The translations under genes were made by a program, and so were the position numbers. From Streptomyces rishiriensis (GTDB lineage Bacteria; Actinomycetota; Actinomycetes; Streptomycetales; Streptomycetaceae): a DNA stretch of 64,000 nt. Below the pieces are notes generated by a model. It was given only the letters and a program-made list of their open reading frames with translations, searched no databases and had not been told where the DNA came from. How positions within the stretch are numbered: position 1 is the stretch's first letter; each line of letters opens with the position of its first letter. The DNA lies in assembly GCF_030815485.1 (NCBI RefSeq), contig NZ_JAUSWV010000002.1:2170001-2234000 (forward strand). Direction: 5' to 3'. Positions 11,148 through 22,437 of the stretch are shown here, in pieces.

Positions 11148-12071
11148 GTGATCGTCGTCGCCGGTGAGGCCCTGATCGACCTGGTACCGCAGGGCGCGGG
11201 CGCCCTCGCGGGGCTCCGGCCGGCCCGCGGCGGCGGTCCCTACAACACGGCCGTCGCCCTCGGCCGCCTGGGCTCCCCCACCGCCTTCTGTTCGCGCACC
11301 TCGCTCGACGCCTTCGGCGAGGCGCTGCTCGCCGGGCTGCGGGACTCGGGCGTGGACGTGTCAGCGGTGCAGCGTGGCCCGGAACCGACCACGCTCGCGG
11401 TCGCCACCCTCGACGGGCACGGTTCGGCCGCCTACTCCTTCTACGTCGACGGCACCGCCGACCGCCTGTTCACGGCCCCGGACGCATGGCCCGCGGGTAC
11501 GCGCGCGGTGTCGTTCGGCACCTGCTCCCTCGTCCTCGAACCGGGGGCGAGCGCGTACGAGGAGCTGATGCGGACCGCCTCCGCCCGGGGGCTGTTCACG
11601 GCGCTCGACCCGAACATCCGGGCCGGGCTGATCCCGGACGCCGACGCCTACCGGGCCCGCTTCAAGAGCTGGCTGCCCTCGGTGTCCCTGCTCAAGCTCT
11701 CCGAGGAGGACGCCCGGTGGCTCGGCGGCACCCCGCGCGAGTGGCTGTCCGCGGGCCCCTCGGCCGTCGTGATCACCCAGGGCGGCGACGGGCTGACCGC
11801 CTTCACCCGAGGCGGGGCCGTGTACTCGGTGCCGGGCGAGCAGGTGGACGTCGTGGACACCATCGGCGCCGGTGACACCGTGAACGCGGCTCTGCTGCAC
11901 GGCCTCGCGGCGCGGGACGCCCTGTCCCCGGCGGGGCTCGCGGAGCTGGACGCCCCAGGCTGGGAACAGTTGCTGCGGTTCGCCGCCCGCGCGGCGGCGA
12001 TCACCTGCTCCCGGGCCGGCGCGGAGCCGCCGTACGCCTTCGAACTGGGCGGCTTCCCGGACCTGTCCTAG
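11148..12071 (+). CDS. PfkB-family sugar kinase (fructokinase-like)
   Basis: Cytosolic ATP-dependent kinase of the ribokinase/PfkB family; most similar in layout to bacterial fructokinases, though the substrate is not certain. The 307-aa protein has the N-terminal signature with RGGGPYNTAVALGRLG (about residues 25-42) and the C-terminal signature DTIGAGDTVNAA (about 239-250), where the GAGD forms the anion hole and Asp is the catalytic base. The GTG start has an AAAGGA ribosome site 8 nt upstream. It converges on uvrA across a shared terminator. Confidence 0.88.
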   Translation: MIVVAGEALIDLVPQGAGALAGLRPARGGGPYNTAVALGRLGSPTAFCSRTSLDAFGEALLAGLRDSGVDVSAVQRGPEPTTLAVATLDGHGSAAYSFYVDGTADRLFTAPDAWPAGTRAVSFGTCSLVLEPGASAYEELMRTASARGLFTALDPNIRAGLIPDADAYRARFKSWLPSVSLLKLSEEDARWLGGTPREWLSAGPSAVVITQGGDGLTAFTRGGAVYSVPGEQVDVVDTIGAGDTVNAALLHGLAARDALSPAGLAELDAPGWEQLLRFAARAAAITCSRAGAEPPYAFELGGFPDLS

Positions 12072-12100
12072 CGCCGGGCGGACGGTCGGTGCAACGACGG

Positions 12101-12136
12101 ACGGCGCCTCGCGGGAGAGTTCCCGCGAGGCGCCGT
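12101..12136. terminator. Bidirectional terminator between sugar kinase and uvrA
   Basis: A perfect 16-bp inverted repeat with a GAGT loop lies between the convergent stops of the sugar kinase (12071) and uvrA (12177), and can serve both strands. Confidence 0.85.
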
Positions 12137-12176
12137 ACCGTTCACGCAGGTCGCCGGGATCGCGTCCCGGGTCCCG

Positions 12177-15272
<3,096 letters not shown>

Positions 15273-15327
15273 GCCGGTCCGCACCTTTCTTGAGAGAAGT
15301 GACAGGGGCGGGGCCCCCGTCTTTTCC

Positions 15328-15350
15328 AGACTAGGGCGAGCCACTGACAA
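15328..15350 (-). promoter_or_regulatory. uvrA promoter, RecA-NDp type
   Basis: Minus strand reads TTGTCAGTG-GCTCGCCC-TAGTCT, an exact match to the RecA-NDp consensus TTGTCAGTG-N8-TAnnnT known for LexA-independent, PafBC-dependent DNA-damage genes in mycobacteria. The transcript would begin near 15321 and leave a leader of about 50 nt before the GTG at 15272. Confidence 0.8.
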
Positions 15351-15459
15351 CGCCGGTCGGGATTCACCGGTTCACAACAATCCCCGGCCTTCCAGCATGC
15401 CCGACGCCGCCACCGACCTTATAGCACGCGCATTCGACTAGCGGGCTCGGTCGACCACC

Positions 15460-15488
15460 TTCACCCGAAGGGGTGGCGAGGCTAGGGT
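15460..15488 (+). promoter_or_regulatory. Leaderless promoter of the mycothiol-type isomerase gene
   Basis: TTCACC-N17-TAGGGT followed by 7 nt and the ATG. The hexamer spacing fits the housekeeping sigma factor, and the distance to the start codon implies a leaderless mRNA. Confidence 0.5.
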
Positions 15489-15495
15489 CAGCACC

Positions 15496-16182
15496 ATGAT
15501 TGATCACGCTCATGACCTGGAGTCTGTACGTGACGCGACGGAGCGGCTCCTCACCGCAGTCGCCAAACTGGACAACGCGTCGGCGGCCGGGCCGTCACGC
15601 CTGCCCGGCTGGAGTCGCGGACATGTCCTGGCTCACATCGCCCGCAACGCGGACGCCCTCGCGAACGTCCTCGAGGGCCGCCCCATGTACGCCGACGCCC
15701 ATGTCCGTGACGCCGACATCGAGCGGGACGCCCCGCGCCCCCTGGACGTCCAGCTCACGGACGTACGGGAGAGCGCGGCCCGCTTCCAGGCGACGGGAGC
15801 CGCGCCCGCGGACTGGTCGCGCACGGTGGAGCTGCGCAACGGGGTCGTCGACGCGGCGGCCCGGGTGCCGTTCCGGCGGTGGGTGGAGGTGGAGCTGCAC
15901 CACGTGGACCTCGGCATCGGCTACGAGCTGGAGGACCTGCCGGAGGAGTTCACCGCGCGGGAGATCGAGTTCCTCGCGGAGCGGTTCACCGGGCGGGACG
16001 AGGTGCCGCCGACGCGCCTGACGGACGGCCCCCGCGCGTGGCTCACGGGCCGCGCGGCCGACCGGCCCGAGGTGACCGTCACCGGCGCCCCGGCGGACCT
16101 CCTGGGCTGGCTCTCCGGGCGCCGGGACGGCTCGGGGCTGACGACGGACGGCGGGCCGCTGCCGGCCCTTCCGCCGCTATAG
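15496..16182 (+). CDS. Maleylpyruvate isomerase-family mycothiol-dependent enzyme
   Basis: The 228-aa protein matches the MDMPI/DinB-like four-helix fold, which in actinobacteria uses mycothiol as cofactor. Early residues DRLLTAVAKLD and LPGWSRGHVLAHIARNADAL carry the conserved metal-binding His of the family. HHVDLGIGYELEDLP (about 135-150) supplies further metal-site histidines. The reaction is not predictable from sequence; most paralogues are annotated only as uncharacterised. The next gene, a metallo-hydrolase, starts 10 nt after the stop, so the two probably act together or share transcription. Confidence 0.85.
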   Translation: MIDHAHDLESVRDATERLLTAVAKLDNASAAGPSRLPGWSRGHVLAHIARNADALANVLEGRPMYADAHVRDADIERDAPRPLDVQLTDVRESAARFQATGAAPADWSRTVELRNGVVDAAARVPFRRWVEVELHHVDLGIGYELEDLPEEFTAREIEFLAERFTGRDEVPPTRLTDGPRAWLTGRAADRPEVTVTGAPADLLGWLSGRRDGSGLTTDGGPLPALPPL

Positions 16183-16185
16183 GCT
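16180..16185 (+). promoter_or_regulatory. Possible leaderless -10 element of the MBL hydrolase gene
   Basis: TAGGCT overlaps the upstream stop codon and lies 6 nt before the ATG at 16192. No convincing -35 box is visible, so read-through from the upstream gene is equally likely. Confidence 0.3.
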
Positions 16186-16191
16186 GCCGCC

Positions 16192-16848
16192 ATGACGTAC
16201 AGCGGTGAGGTGACGGTCGGCGGACCGGCGGACGTGCACGAGCTCAAGGACCTGATGATCACCAAGATCGCGGTCGGTCCGATGAACAACAACGCCTATC
16301 TCCTGCGCTGCCGCGCCACGGACGAACAGTTGCTGATCGACGCGGCCAACGACGCGCACGCCCTGCTCGGCACGATCGGTGACGACGGCATCGCGTCCGT
16401 CGTCACCACCCACCAGCACGGCGACCACTGGCAGGCGCTCGCCGAGGTCGTGGCGGCCACGCGCGCGCGTACCTACGCCGGCCGGGAGGACGCCGAGGGC
16501 ATCCCCGTGGCGACCGACGTCCCGGTCGACGACGGCGACGTCATCCGGGTGGGCGACGTGGAGCTCACCGCGCGCCATCTCGTGGGGCACACGCCCGGCT
16601 CGATCGCCCTGGTCTACGACGACCCGCACGGCCACCCCCACGTGTTCACGGGCGACTGCCTCTTCCCCGGCGGGGTGGGCAACACCCGTGAGGACCCGGA
16701 GGCCTTCGCCAGCCTGATCCACGATGTCGAGACGAAGATCTTCGACGTGCTGCCGGACGAGACCTGGGTCTATCCGGGCCACGGCAACGACACCACGCTG
16801 GGCGCGGAGCGGCCGCACCTTCCGGAGTGGCACGCGCGCGGCTGGTAG
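16192..16848 (+). CDS. Metallo-beta-lactamase-fold hydrolase (glyoxalase II-like)
   Basis: Predicted cytosolic Zn-dependent hydrolase of thioesters or similar substrates. The 218-aa protein has the family metal motif THQHGDHWQ (about residues 64-72), the downstream His in VGHTPGS (about 118), the bridging Asp in FTGDCLFPGG and the last His in YPGHGND (near 200). This set is typical of hydroxyacylglutathione hydrolase-like proteins. In an organism using mycothiol rather than glutathione, the neighbouring mycothiol-dependent family protein makes a mycothiol-conjugate substrate plausible, but that is inference. Confidence 0.88.
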   Translation: MTYSGEVTVGGPADVHELKDLMITKIAVGPMNNNAYLLRCRATDEQLLIDAANDAHALLGTIGDDGIASVVTTHQHGDHWQALAEVVAATRARTYAGREDAEGIPVATDVPVDDGDVIRVGDVELTARHLVGHTPGSIALVYDDPHGHPHVFTGDCLFPGGVGNTREDPEAFASLIHDVETKIFDVLPDETWVYPGHGNDTTLGAERPHLPEWHARGW

Positions 16849-17100
16849 CCGACCCGTCCCGTCGAGAATCCGAATCACCACCCGGTGGGTGCCGCGGGTA
16901 CAGGCCTCGGCGCCTCGCCGGGCTCCCATGAGACGCCCGGCGGGCGCCGCGCCGTCGCCCTGCCCGGCCTCTCCCCCTGTCTCCCGGTAGTGGTGGATTC
17001 TCACTCGCCACGAACGAGTGAGGTTTCCGATATGCGTGTAACCACACCGGTCCCCCGCCCGTAGGACCTGCAAGACGACACGCGATCCTTCGGGGGCACC

Positions 17101-17658
17101 ATGAGCCGGCAGTACCCGCAGCAGCCGTACCCGCCTCAACAGCCGGGCTACGGACCTCCGATGCCCACGCCGCCCAAGAAGCGCAGCGTCGGCAAGATCG
17201 CCGGTCTCGGTTGCCTCGGCATCATCGGCCTGTTCGTCGTCGTCGCCATCGCGGCGAGCGGCGGCGACGGCGACTCCACCGACAACAGCAACAAGGACAA
17301 GGCCGTCACCGCCACCGCGCCCGCCGGGACGGACGGGGCCGAGGAGGCGCCGGCGCAGGAGGCGGGTCCGGCCGGGCTGAGCCAGGCCGGGGCGTTCCAG
17401 GCTTGCGTGGCCAAGACCGGCACCGCCACGGAGAAGGCCGCCATCAAGCACGTCACGAAGGTCACCGGCGCGGACAAGCGGAACAACATCCTCGACGCCC
17501 CCGAGGTGTTCACCGACTTCACGGGGGGACTGATGGGACCGAACCAGGGCGAAGGCAAGCTGATCGCGAGCGCGTTCACGTCGTGCTACGAATCCGACAA
17601 CGGCCTGGTGACCGTGTACGACAAGGACGGCGAAATCCTCGCCAACGCGAACTACTGA
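17101..17658 (+). CDS. Membrane-anchored protein of unknown function
   Basis: The 185-aa protein begins with a Pro/Gln/Tyr-rich cytoplasmic segment (about 1-25), then a lysine patch and one transmembrane helix (about 33-50, LGCLGIIGLFVVVAIAA). An extracellular Ser/Asp/Ala linker and a small globular domain with two cysteines (ACVAKTG and TSCYESD) that could form a disulphide follow. This architecture is common among Streptomyces proteins of unknown role. I recognise no catalytic motif. The preceding 250 bp contain no gene. Confidence 0.7.
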   Translation: MSRQYPQQPYPPQQPGYGPPMPTPPKKRSVGKIAGLGCLGIIGLFVVVAIAASGGDGDSTDNSNKDKAVTATAPAGTDGAEEAPAQEAGPAGLSQAGAFQACVAKTGTATEKAAIKHVTKVTGADKRNNILDAPEVFTDFTGGLMGPNQGEGKLIASAFTSCYESDNGLVTVYDKDGEILANANY

Positions 17659-17975
17659 CGGGACCGGCTGTCACAGCCTCCCGGCAGGACGAGCGCAGGG
17701 CGGCGCGCGCCACCGCGACGAGTCCTCCAGGGGCGCGCGTCGGTGACGGCGCGCCCCGTGTGCATCGTGCGCACGCGCCGGTCCTCCGCACGCGCTGCGG
17801 CGGGTGTGGTGGCGCGGTCGACCGGCAGCGGTTCCGCGCGGGACGACGGCTCCGTCGCGGGTCGGGCCGCCGGCCCACGATCCCCGTCCTCGGCCGGCGG
17901 CCCAGGCGGTCCGCGGCGCCCGTTCACGAGAACGCAACACCCGCTCCCAGTATGCGGACAGGTCATGGTGCGACC
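17659..17975. other. Intergenic region before the ABC importer
   Basis: Very G+C-rich spacer between the membrane protein and the importer operon. Open frames crossing it show no sensible protein. I see no hairpin or repeat of note except the promoter at its right end. Confidence 0.5.
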
Positions 17976-18004
17976 TCGACAAGCAGGGGTTTCGCTGCCA
18001 CTCT
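17976..18004 (+). promoter_or_regulatory. Putative promoter of the amino-acid ABC importer
   Basis: TCGACA-N17-CACTCT, then 6 nt, then the ATG at 18011. The spacing fits a sigma-HrdB-type leaderless promoter; the -10 box departs from TAnnnT in its first base. Confidence 0.4.
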
Positions 18005-18010
18005 CCCGCC

Positions 18011-18895
18011 ATGCACCTCGCCCTTCCTGTACTGCGCCGCGTCGTCGCCGGCGCCACCGTGGCCCTGCTCGCGACCGCTGTCGGCTGTGCCCCTCAGCCG
18101 GAGGACAAGGCGGCGTCGACGCCTTCCGGTTCGCGTGCGAACACCTGCGTCAAGGGCGGGCTGGCCACCCGGACGTCCGGCAAGCTGACCATCGCGACCG
18201 ACGAGCCCGCGTACGAGCCGTGGTTCAAGGACGGCAAGCCGGCCAACGGCGAGGGTTTCGAGTCGGCGGTGGCTTACGCCGTGGCGGAGCAGCTCGGTTA
18301 CGACAAGAGCGCCGTGGTCTGGCAGAGCGTGCCGTTCAACAAGGCCTTCGCGCCGGGCGCGAAGACCTTCGACTTCGACATCAACCAGGTGTCGATCAGC
18401 GACGAACGCAAGAAGGCCGTGGACTTCTCGTCCGGCTACTACGACGTGCGCCAGGCCGTCATCGCCCTGAAGGGCACGAAGGCCGCCGCGGCGACGAGCG
18501 TCGCGGACCTCAGGGGCCTCAAGCTGGGCGCCCAGGTCGGCACGACCAGCCTCGACTACATCGACGACGTGGTGAAGCCGACCGTACAGGCGGCCGTGTA
18601 CGCCAAGAACGACCAGGCCAAGTCCGCGCTGAAGAACGGTCAGGTCGACGCCGTCGTCACCGACCTGCCGACCGCGTTCTACATCACGTCCGCCGAGGTC
18701 ACGGACGCCGAGATCGTCGGTCAGTTCGAGAACCAGGGCGGCTCACCCGAGCAGTTCGGGCTCGTGCTCGACAAGGGCAGCGCGCTCACCTCCTGCGTGA
18801 CCGGGGCCGTGGACGCGCTCCGCGAGAACGGCACCCTGGCGAAGATCGAGCAGCAGTGGCTCTCCGACGCCGTCGACGCCCCGGTGCTCAAGTGA
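18011..18895 (+). CDS. ABC transporter substrate-binding lipoprotein (polar amino acids)
   Basis: Extracytoplasmic solute receptor, 294 aa, of the bacterial family 3 type that binds glutamine, glutamate or other polar amino acids. The N-terminal signal ends with ATAVGC, a lipobox with the lipidated Cys near residue 25. The mature part has the family 3 pattern: LTIATDEPAYEPWF at the start, then GFESAVAYAVAEQLG, DFDINQVSISDERKKAVDFS and a hinge region GTTSLDYI. The stop overlaps the permease start (GTGA). Substrate specificity cannot be read with certainty. Confidence 0.93.
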   Translation: MHLALPVLRRVVAGATVALLATAVGCAPQPEDKAASTPSGSRANTCVKGGLATRTSGKLTIATDEPAYEPWFKDGKPANGEGFESAVAYAVAEQLGYDKSAVVWQSVPFNKAFAPGAKTFDFDINQVSISDERKKAVDFSSGYYDVRQAVIALKGTKAAAATSVADLRGLKLGAQVGTTSLDYIDDVVKPTVQAAVYAKNDQAKSALKNGQVDAVVTDLPTAFYITSAEVTDAEIVGQFENQGGSPEQFGLVLDKGSALTSCVTGAVDALRENGTLAKIEQQWLSDAVDAPVLK

Positions 18896-19884
18896 CGGTC
18901 ACCGAGGACGAGTCGGGGCGGGAAGGCGCGGACGACGAGGACGGCGAGGACACCTCGCGGGCCCCGGGCGGCTCGTATGCCTCGGACGGCCCGTCCGGGG
19001 ACGGCGCGTCCGGGAGCGGCAAGGGCGCCCCCGACGACGGCTACGTCCCCTCGCAGCGGCGGCTGGAGCGCGAACGCCACCAGCGCACGCGTGCCCGCCG
19101 CGCCACGGCCATCGCCGCGCTGTCGACGCTGGTCACGGGCGCCGTCCTCTACCTGGTGGTCGTCGGCGCGCCCGGCTGGCCGCGCACCAAGGAGACGTTC
19201 TTCGACGGGCAGTACGCGCGCGAGGCGTTCCCCAAGGTTCTCGAAGGGCTCTGGCTGAACGTCAGGCTGCTGCTGGTCTGCGGGGCCGCCGTGCTCGTCC
19301 TCGGCATGCTCATCGCCGTGGCCCGCACCCTGCGCGGGCCCGTGTTCTTCCCGCTGCGGGTGCTGGCGGCGGCGTACACGGACTTCTTCCGCGGTCTGCC
19401 GCTGATCATCAACCTGATGATCGTGGTGCTGGGCGTCCCGGCGCTGCGGCTCCAGGGCGTGACCGTCGACCCCGTACTCCTGGGCGGCACGGCACTGACG
19501 CTGACGTACTCGGCTTACGTCGCCGAGGTGTTCCGCGCGGGCATCGAGTCCGTGCACCCCTCCCAGCGCGCCGCGGCCCGCTCGCTGGGCCTCAGCAACC
19601 GGCAGGCGCTGCGTTTCGTGGTGCTCCCGCAGGCCGTGCGCCGCCAGGTGCCGCCGCTGCTGAACGACCTGGTGTCGCTCCAGAAGGACACCGGGCTCGT
19701 GTCGATCGGCGGCGCGATCGACGCCGTCCGCGCGGCGGACATCATCGCGGGCCGCAGCCTGAACTACACGCCGTACGTCGTCGCCGGGCTGGTCTTCGTG
19801 GCCCTGACCATCCCGATGACCCGCTTCACGGACTGGGTGACGGCCCGGATGGACCGTCAGCGGGCCCAGGGAGGAACGACATGA
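18892..19884 (+). CDS. ABC transporter permease (polar amino acids)
   Basis: Inner-membrane subunit of the importer. The GTG at 18892 overlaps the stop of the binding-protein gene, and the end overlaps the ATPase start (ATGA), so all three are translationally coupled. The 330-aa protein has an unusual hydrophilic N-terminus of about 65 residues rich in Asp, Glu, Gly and Ser, then about five membrane helices. The EAA loop is around residues 215-245 (AARSLGLSNRQALRFVVLPQ). Only one permease is present, so it would act as a homodimer. Confidence 0.92.
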   Translation: MTVTEDESGREGADDEDGEDTSRAPGGSYASDGPSGDGASGSGKGAPDDGYVPSQRRLERERHQRTRARRATAIAALSTLVTGAVLYLVVVGAPGWPRTKETFFDGQYAREAFPKVLEGLWLNVRLLLVCGAAVLVLGMLIAVARTLRGPVFFPLRVLAAAYTDFFRGLPLIINLMIVVLGVPALRLQGVTVDPVLLGGTALTLTYSAYVAEVFRAGIESVHPSQRAAARSLGLSNRQALRFVVLPQAVRRQVPPLLNDLVSLQKDTGLVSIGGAIDAVRAADIIAGRSLNYTPYVVAGLVFVALTIPMTRFTDWVTARMDRQRAQGGTT

Positions 19885-20711
19885 GCGACGCTCCGGCACC
19901 GCAGAGCCCGGCACCACAGAGCCCGGCAGCCCAGTCCCCGACAGCCCGGACCCCGGCGGCACCGCCGGCTCCGGTGCTGCGGATGGAGTCCGTCCGCAAG
20001 ACCTTCGGCGGGTCCGTCGTCCTGCGGGACGTCGGCCTGGAGGTCGCCCCGCACACGGTGACGGCGCTGATCGGCGCCTCCGGCTCCGGCAAGTCCACAC
20101 TGCTGCGCTGCGCCAACCTGCTGGAGGACATCGACGACGGCGCGATCTGGCTGGACGGCGAGGAGATCACCGACCCGCGCGTCGACCAGGACGCGGTACG
20201 GCGCCGGATCGGCGTCGTCTTCCAGGCGTACAACCTGTTCCCGCACATGACGGTGCTGGAGAACATCACGCTCGCTCCACGCCGCGTGCACGGCGATTCC
20301 CGTGCGCAGGCCGAGAAGCACGCCAGGGAGCTCCTGGAGCGGCTCGGGCTGGCCGGCAGGGCCGACGAGTATCCCGATCGGCTCAGCGGCGGCCAGCAGC
20401 AACGGGTCGCGATCGTGCGCGCGCTGGCCGTGCGTCCCCGGCTGCTGCTGCTCGACGAGATCACGGCGGCGCTCGACCCGGAGCTGGTGGGGGAGGTCCT
20501 GAACGTCGTCCGCGACCTGAAGGCCGACGGCATGACCATGGTGCTCGCCACCCACGAGATGGGCTTCGCGCGCGAGGTCGCCGACCAGGTCTGTTTTCTG
20601 GACGCGGGCGTCGTGCTGGAACGAGGCACCCCCGAGCAGCTCTTCGGCGACCCGCAGCAGGAGCGCACCCGGCGCTTCCTGCGGCGGATCGTGGAAGCGG
20701 GCCGCCTCTGA
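19881..20711 (+). CDS. ABC transporter ATP-binding protein (polar amino acids)
   Basis: Cytoplasmic ATPase of the importer, 276 aa. After a low-complexity Ala/Pro/Gln lead of about 30 residues come Walker [12 protein letters not shown] (about 64-74), the Q-loop in VVFQAYNLFPHMT, signature LSGGQQQRVAI (about 170) and Walker B LLLLDEITAALD. The DEITAALD form is usual in the GlnQ/HisP group. The D-loop and switch His (LATHEMGFAREVA) are intact, so the protein should be active. Confidence 0.94.
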   Translation: MSDAPAPQSPAPQSPAAQSPTARTPAAPPAPVLRMESVRKTFGGSVVLRDVGLEVAPHTVTALIGASGSGKSTLLRCANLLEDIDDGAIWLDGEEITDPRVDQDAVRRRIGVVFQAYNLFPHMTVLENITLAPRRVHGDSRAQAEKHARELLERLGLAGRADEYPDRLSGGQQQRVAIVRALAVRPRLLLLDEITAALDPELVGEVLNVVRDLKADGMTMVLATHEMGFAREVADQVCFLDAGVVLERGTPEQLFGDPQQERTRRFLRRIVEAGRL

Positions 20712-20748
20712 GGGGCGCGGTAAGGGGCGTCGGCCTGGAGAGCGATGC

Positions 20749-21222
20749 TTACGTGTCCGCCCTGGCCGCCCCCGCCAGCGCGACGACGCGCTCCACGCCG
20801 AACACGTATCCCTGCACCCCGCAGCCCGCGATGACGCCGTCGGCGCGCAGCGAGACGTACGAGTGGTGCCGGAAGGACTCGCGCTGGTGGATGTTGGAGA
20901 TGTGCACCTCCAGCACCGGCAGGCCGTCACAGGTGTTGAGGGCGTCCAGGATCGCGACCGAGGTGTGCGAGTAGGCGCCCGGGTTGATCACGATGCCGCA
21001 GTGGTTCAACCGCGCTTCGTGGATCCAGTCGACCAGTTGCCCCTCGTGGTTGGACTGCCGGAGGTCCACGGTGGCGCCGTGCGCGGCCGCCGCCTCGGCG
21101 CACAGCGCCTCGACGTCGGCGAGCGTGTCGGAACCGTAGATCTCCGGCTGACGCTGGCCCAGGAGGTTCAGGTTGGGCCCGTTCAGGATCATGATCGGGG
21201 CGTTGGCCAGGCTGCGGGGCAC
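20749..21222 (-). CDS. aroQ: Type II 3-dehydroquinate dehydratase
   Basis: Third step of the shikimate pathway: 3-dehydroquinate to 3-dehydroshikimate. The 157-aa protein is of the dodecameric type II class. It has the N-terminal [19 protein letters not shown], with catalytic Tyr and Arg in the flexible loop, then [27 protein letters not shown] and the catalytic His in [16 protein letters not shown]. The GTG start at 21222 is preceded by GGAGGAACC. Type II enzymes in Streptomyces can also serve catabolic quinate use; this one stands alone. Confidence 0.96.
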   Translation of the reverse strand: MPRSLANAPIMILNGPNLNLLGQRQPEIYGSDTLADVEALCAEAAAAHGATVDLRQSNHEGQLVDWIHEARLNHCGIVINPGAYSHTSVAILDALNTCDGLPVLEVHISNIHQRESFRHHSYVSLRADGVIAGCGVQGYVFGVERVVALAGAARADT

Positions 21223-21284
21223 GGTTCCTCCGGTCCGTTCGTGGGCGACCCGCCGAAGGCCGCCGCTCGGACCGGTTTATCACG

Positions 21285-21314
21285 GTGAAACCGCAGGGCA
21301 GCAGCCCGTACCCT
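21285..21314 (+). promoter_or_regulatory. Leaderless promoter of the LD-carboxypeptidase gene
   Basis: GTGAAA-N18-TACCCT, then 6 nt, then the ATG at 21321. The GTG at 21285 that could be read as an upstream start is better explained as part of the -35 box. Confidence 0.5.
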
Positions 21315-21320
21315 CCCGCC

Positions 21321-22367
21321 ATGACGATGCCTTCGTATCCCCCGAAGCCCGCTCCCGGCGATCGCATAGCCGTCGTCTCGCCCTCCTCGGGCCTGCCCGG
21401 CCTCTTCCCGCGCCCCTACGAGCTGGGTCTGGAGCGGCTGCGCGAGGAGTTCGGTCTGGAGCCCGTCGAGTACCCGGCGACGCGCAGGATGGGGGCGACG
21501 CCGCAGGAGCGCGCCGACGACATTCACGCGGCGTTCGCCGACCCGAGCGTGCGGGCGGTCATCGCGTCGATCGGCGGCGAGGACCAGATCACCGTTCTGC
21601 CGCTGCTGGACCGGGAGTTGCTGCGCGCCGACCCGAAGCCGTTCTTCGGGTGGAGCGACAACACCAACCTGCTGGCGTTCCTGTACAACTCCGGGCTCGT
21701 CGGCTACCACGGCGCGAGTGTGATGTGCGAGCTGGGACGCCCCGGGGCCATGCACCCGCAGACCGCCGACTCGCTGCGCGCCGCGCTGTTCACCTCGGGC
21801 CCCTACGAACTGCGGCCCGCCGAGCGGTGGAACGACGTCAACGGCGACTGGGCCGATCCGGCGACCTTCGAGGCGGAGCCCGAAACCCGGCCCGGCGCCG
21901 GCTGGAGCTGGGTCAACGCCGAACGCGTGGTGGAGGGGCGCAGCTGGGGCGGCAACCTGGAGATCCTCTCCTGGCTGCTGATGGCCGACCGCGAGATCGC
22001 CCGCGACCCGGCGGTGTACGACGGCGGGGTGCTGGTCCTGGAGACGTCGGAGGAACTGCCGAGCGCCACGGAGGTCTTCCGGATCCTGCGCAACATGGGC
22101 GAGCGCGGTCTGCTGCGGTGCTTCCCCGCGCTGCTGATGGCCCGGGCCAAGACCTGGTCCTTCGAGCACCCCAACGGCGCGGAGGAGGCGGCCCGTTACG
22201 CGGTCGAGCAGCGTGCGGCGGTGGAGCGCGCCCTCCGGATGTACGCGCCCGACACGTTGGCCGTCTTCGACGTGGACTTCGGCCACACCGATCCGCAGGT
22301 CGTCATCCCTTACGGCGGCACGATCCGTGTCGACGGTCCCGCCCGGCGCATCACCGTGACCTACTGA
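21321..22367 (+). CDS. S66-family LD-carboxypeptidase / MccF-like serine peptidase
   Basis: Serine peptidase of the S66 family, whose members cleave LD-bonds in peptidoglycan tetrapeptides or, as MccF, inactivate microcin C-type nucleotides. The 348-aa protein has the nucleophile Ser in FFGWSDNTNLL (about residue 114), the Glu region VLVLETSEE (about 240) and the catalytic His in DFGHTDPQVVIPYGG near 318. There is no signal peptide, so it acts in the cytosol on recycled muropeptides or on peptide antibiotics. The ATG start is supported by a leaderless promoter. Confidence 0.88.
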   Translation: MTMPSYPPKPAPGDRIAVVSPSSGLPGLFPRPYELGLERLREEFGLEPVEYPATRRMGATPQERADDIHAAFADPSVRAVIASIGGEDQITVLPLLDRELLRADPKPFFGWSDNTNLLAFLYNSGLVGYHGASVMCELGRPGAMHPQTADSLRAALFTSGPYELRPAERWNDVNGDWADPATFEAEPETRPGAGWSWVNAERVVEGRSWGGNLEILSWLLMADREIARDPAVYDGGVLVLETSEELPSATEVFRILRNMGERGLLRCFPALLMARAKTWSFEHPNGAEEAARYAVEQRAAVERALRMYAPDTLAVFDVDFGHTDPQVVIPYGGTIRVDGPARRITVTY

Positions 22368-22437
22368 GCCCCCGCGCGGCGGTCCGCGCCCCCGCACGCC
22401 CCCGTAACCCGTGATCACTGCGGGTAGTTGTCGCGGC

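Noticed and set aside
15273..15350. Longer UvrA starting at TTG 15350
   Set aside because: That start lies inside the RecA-NDp promoter, upstream of the predicted transcription start; the extra 26 residues have no homology to the UvrA N-terminus.
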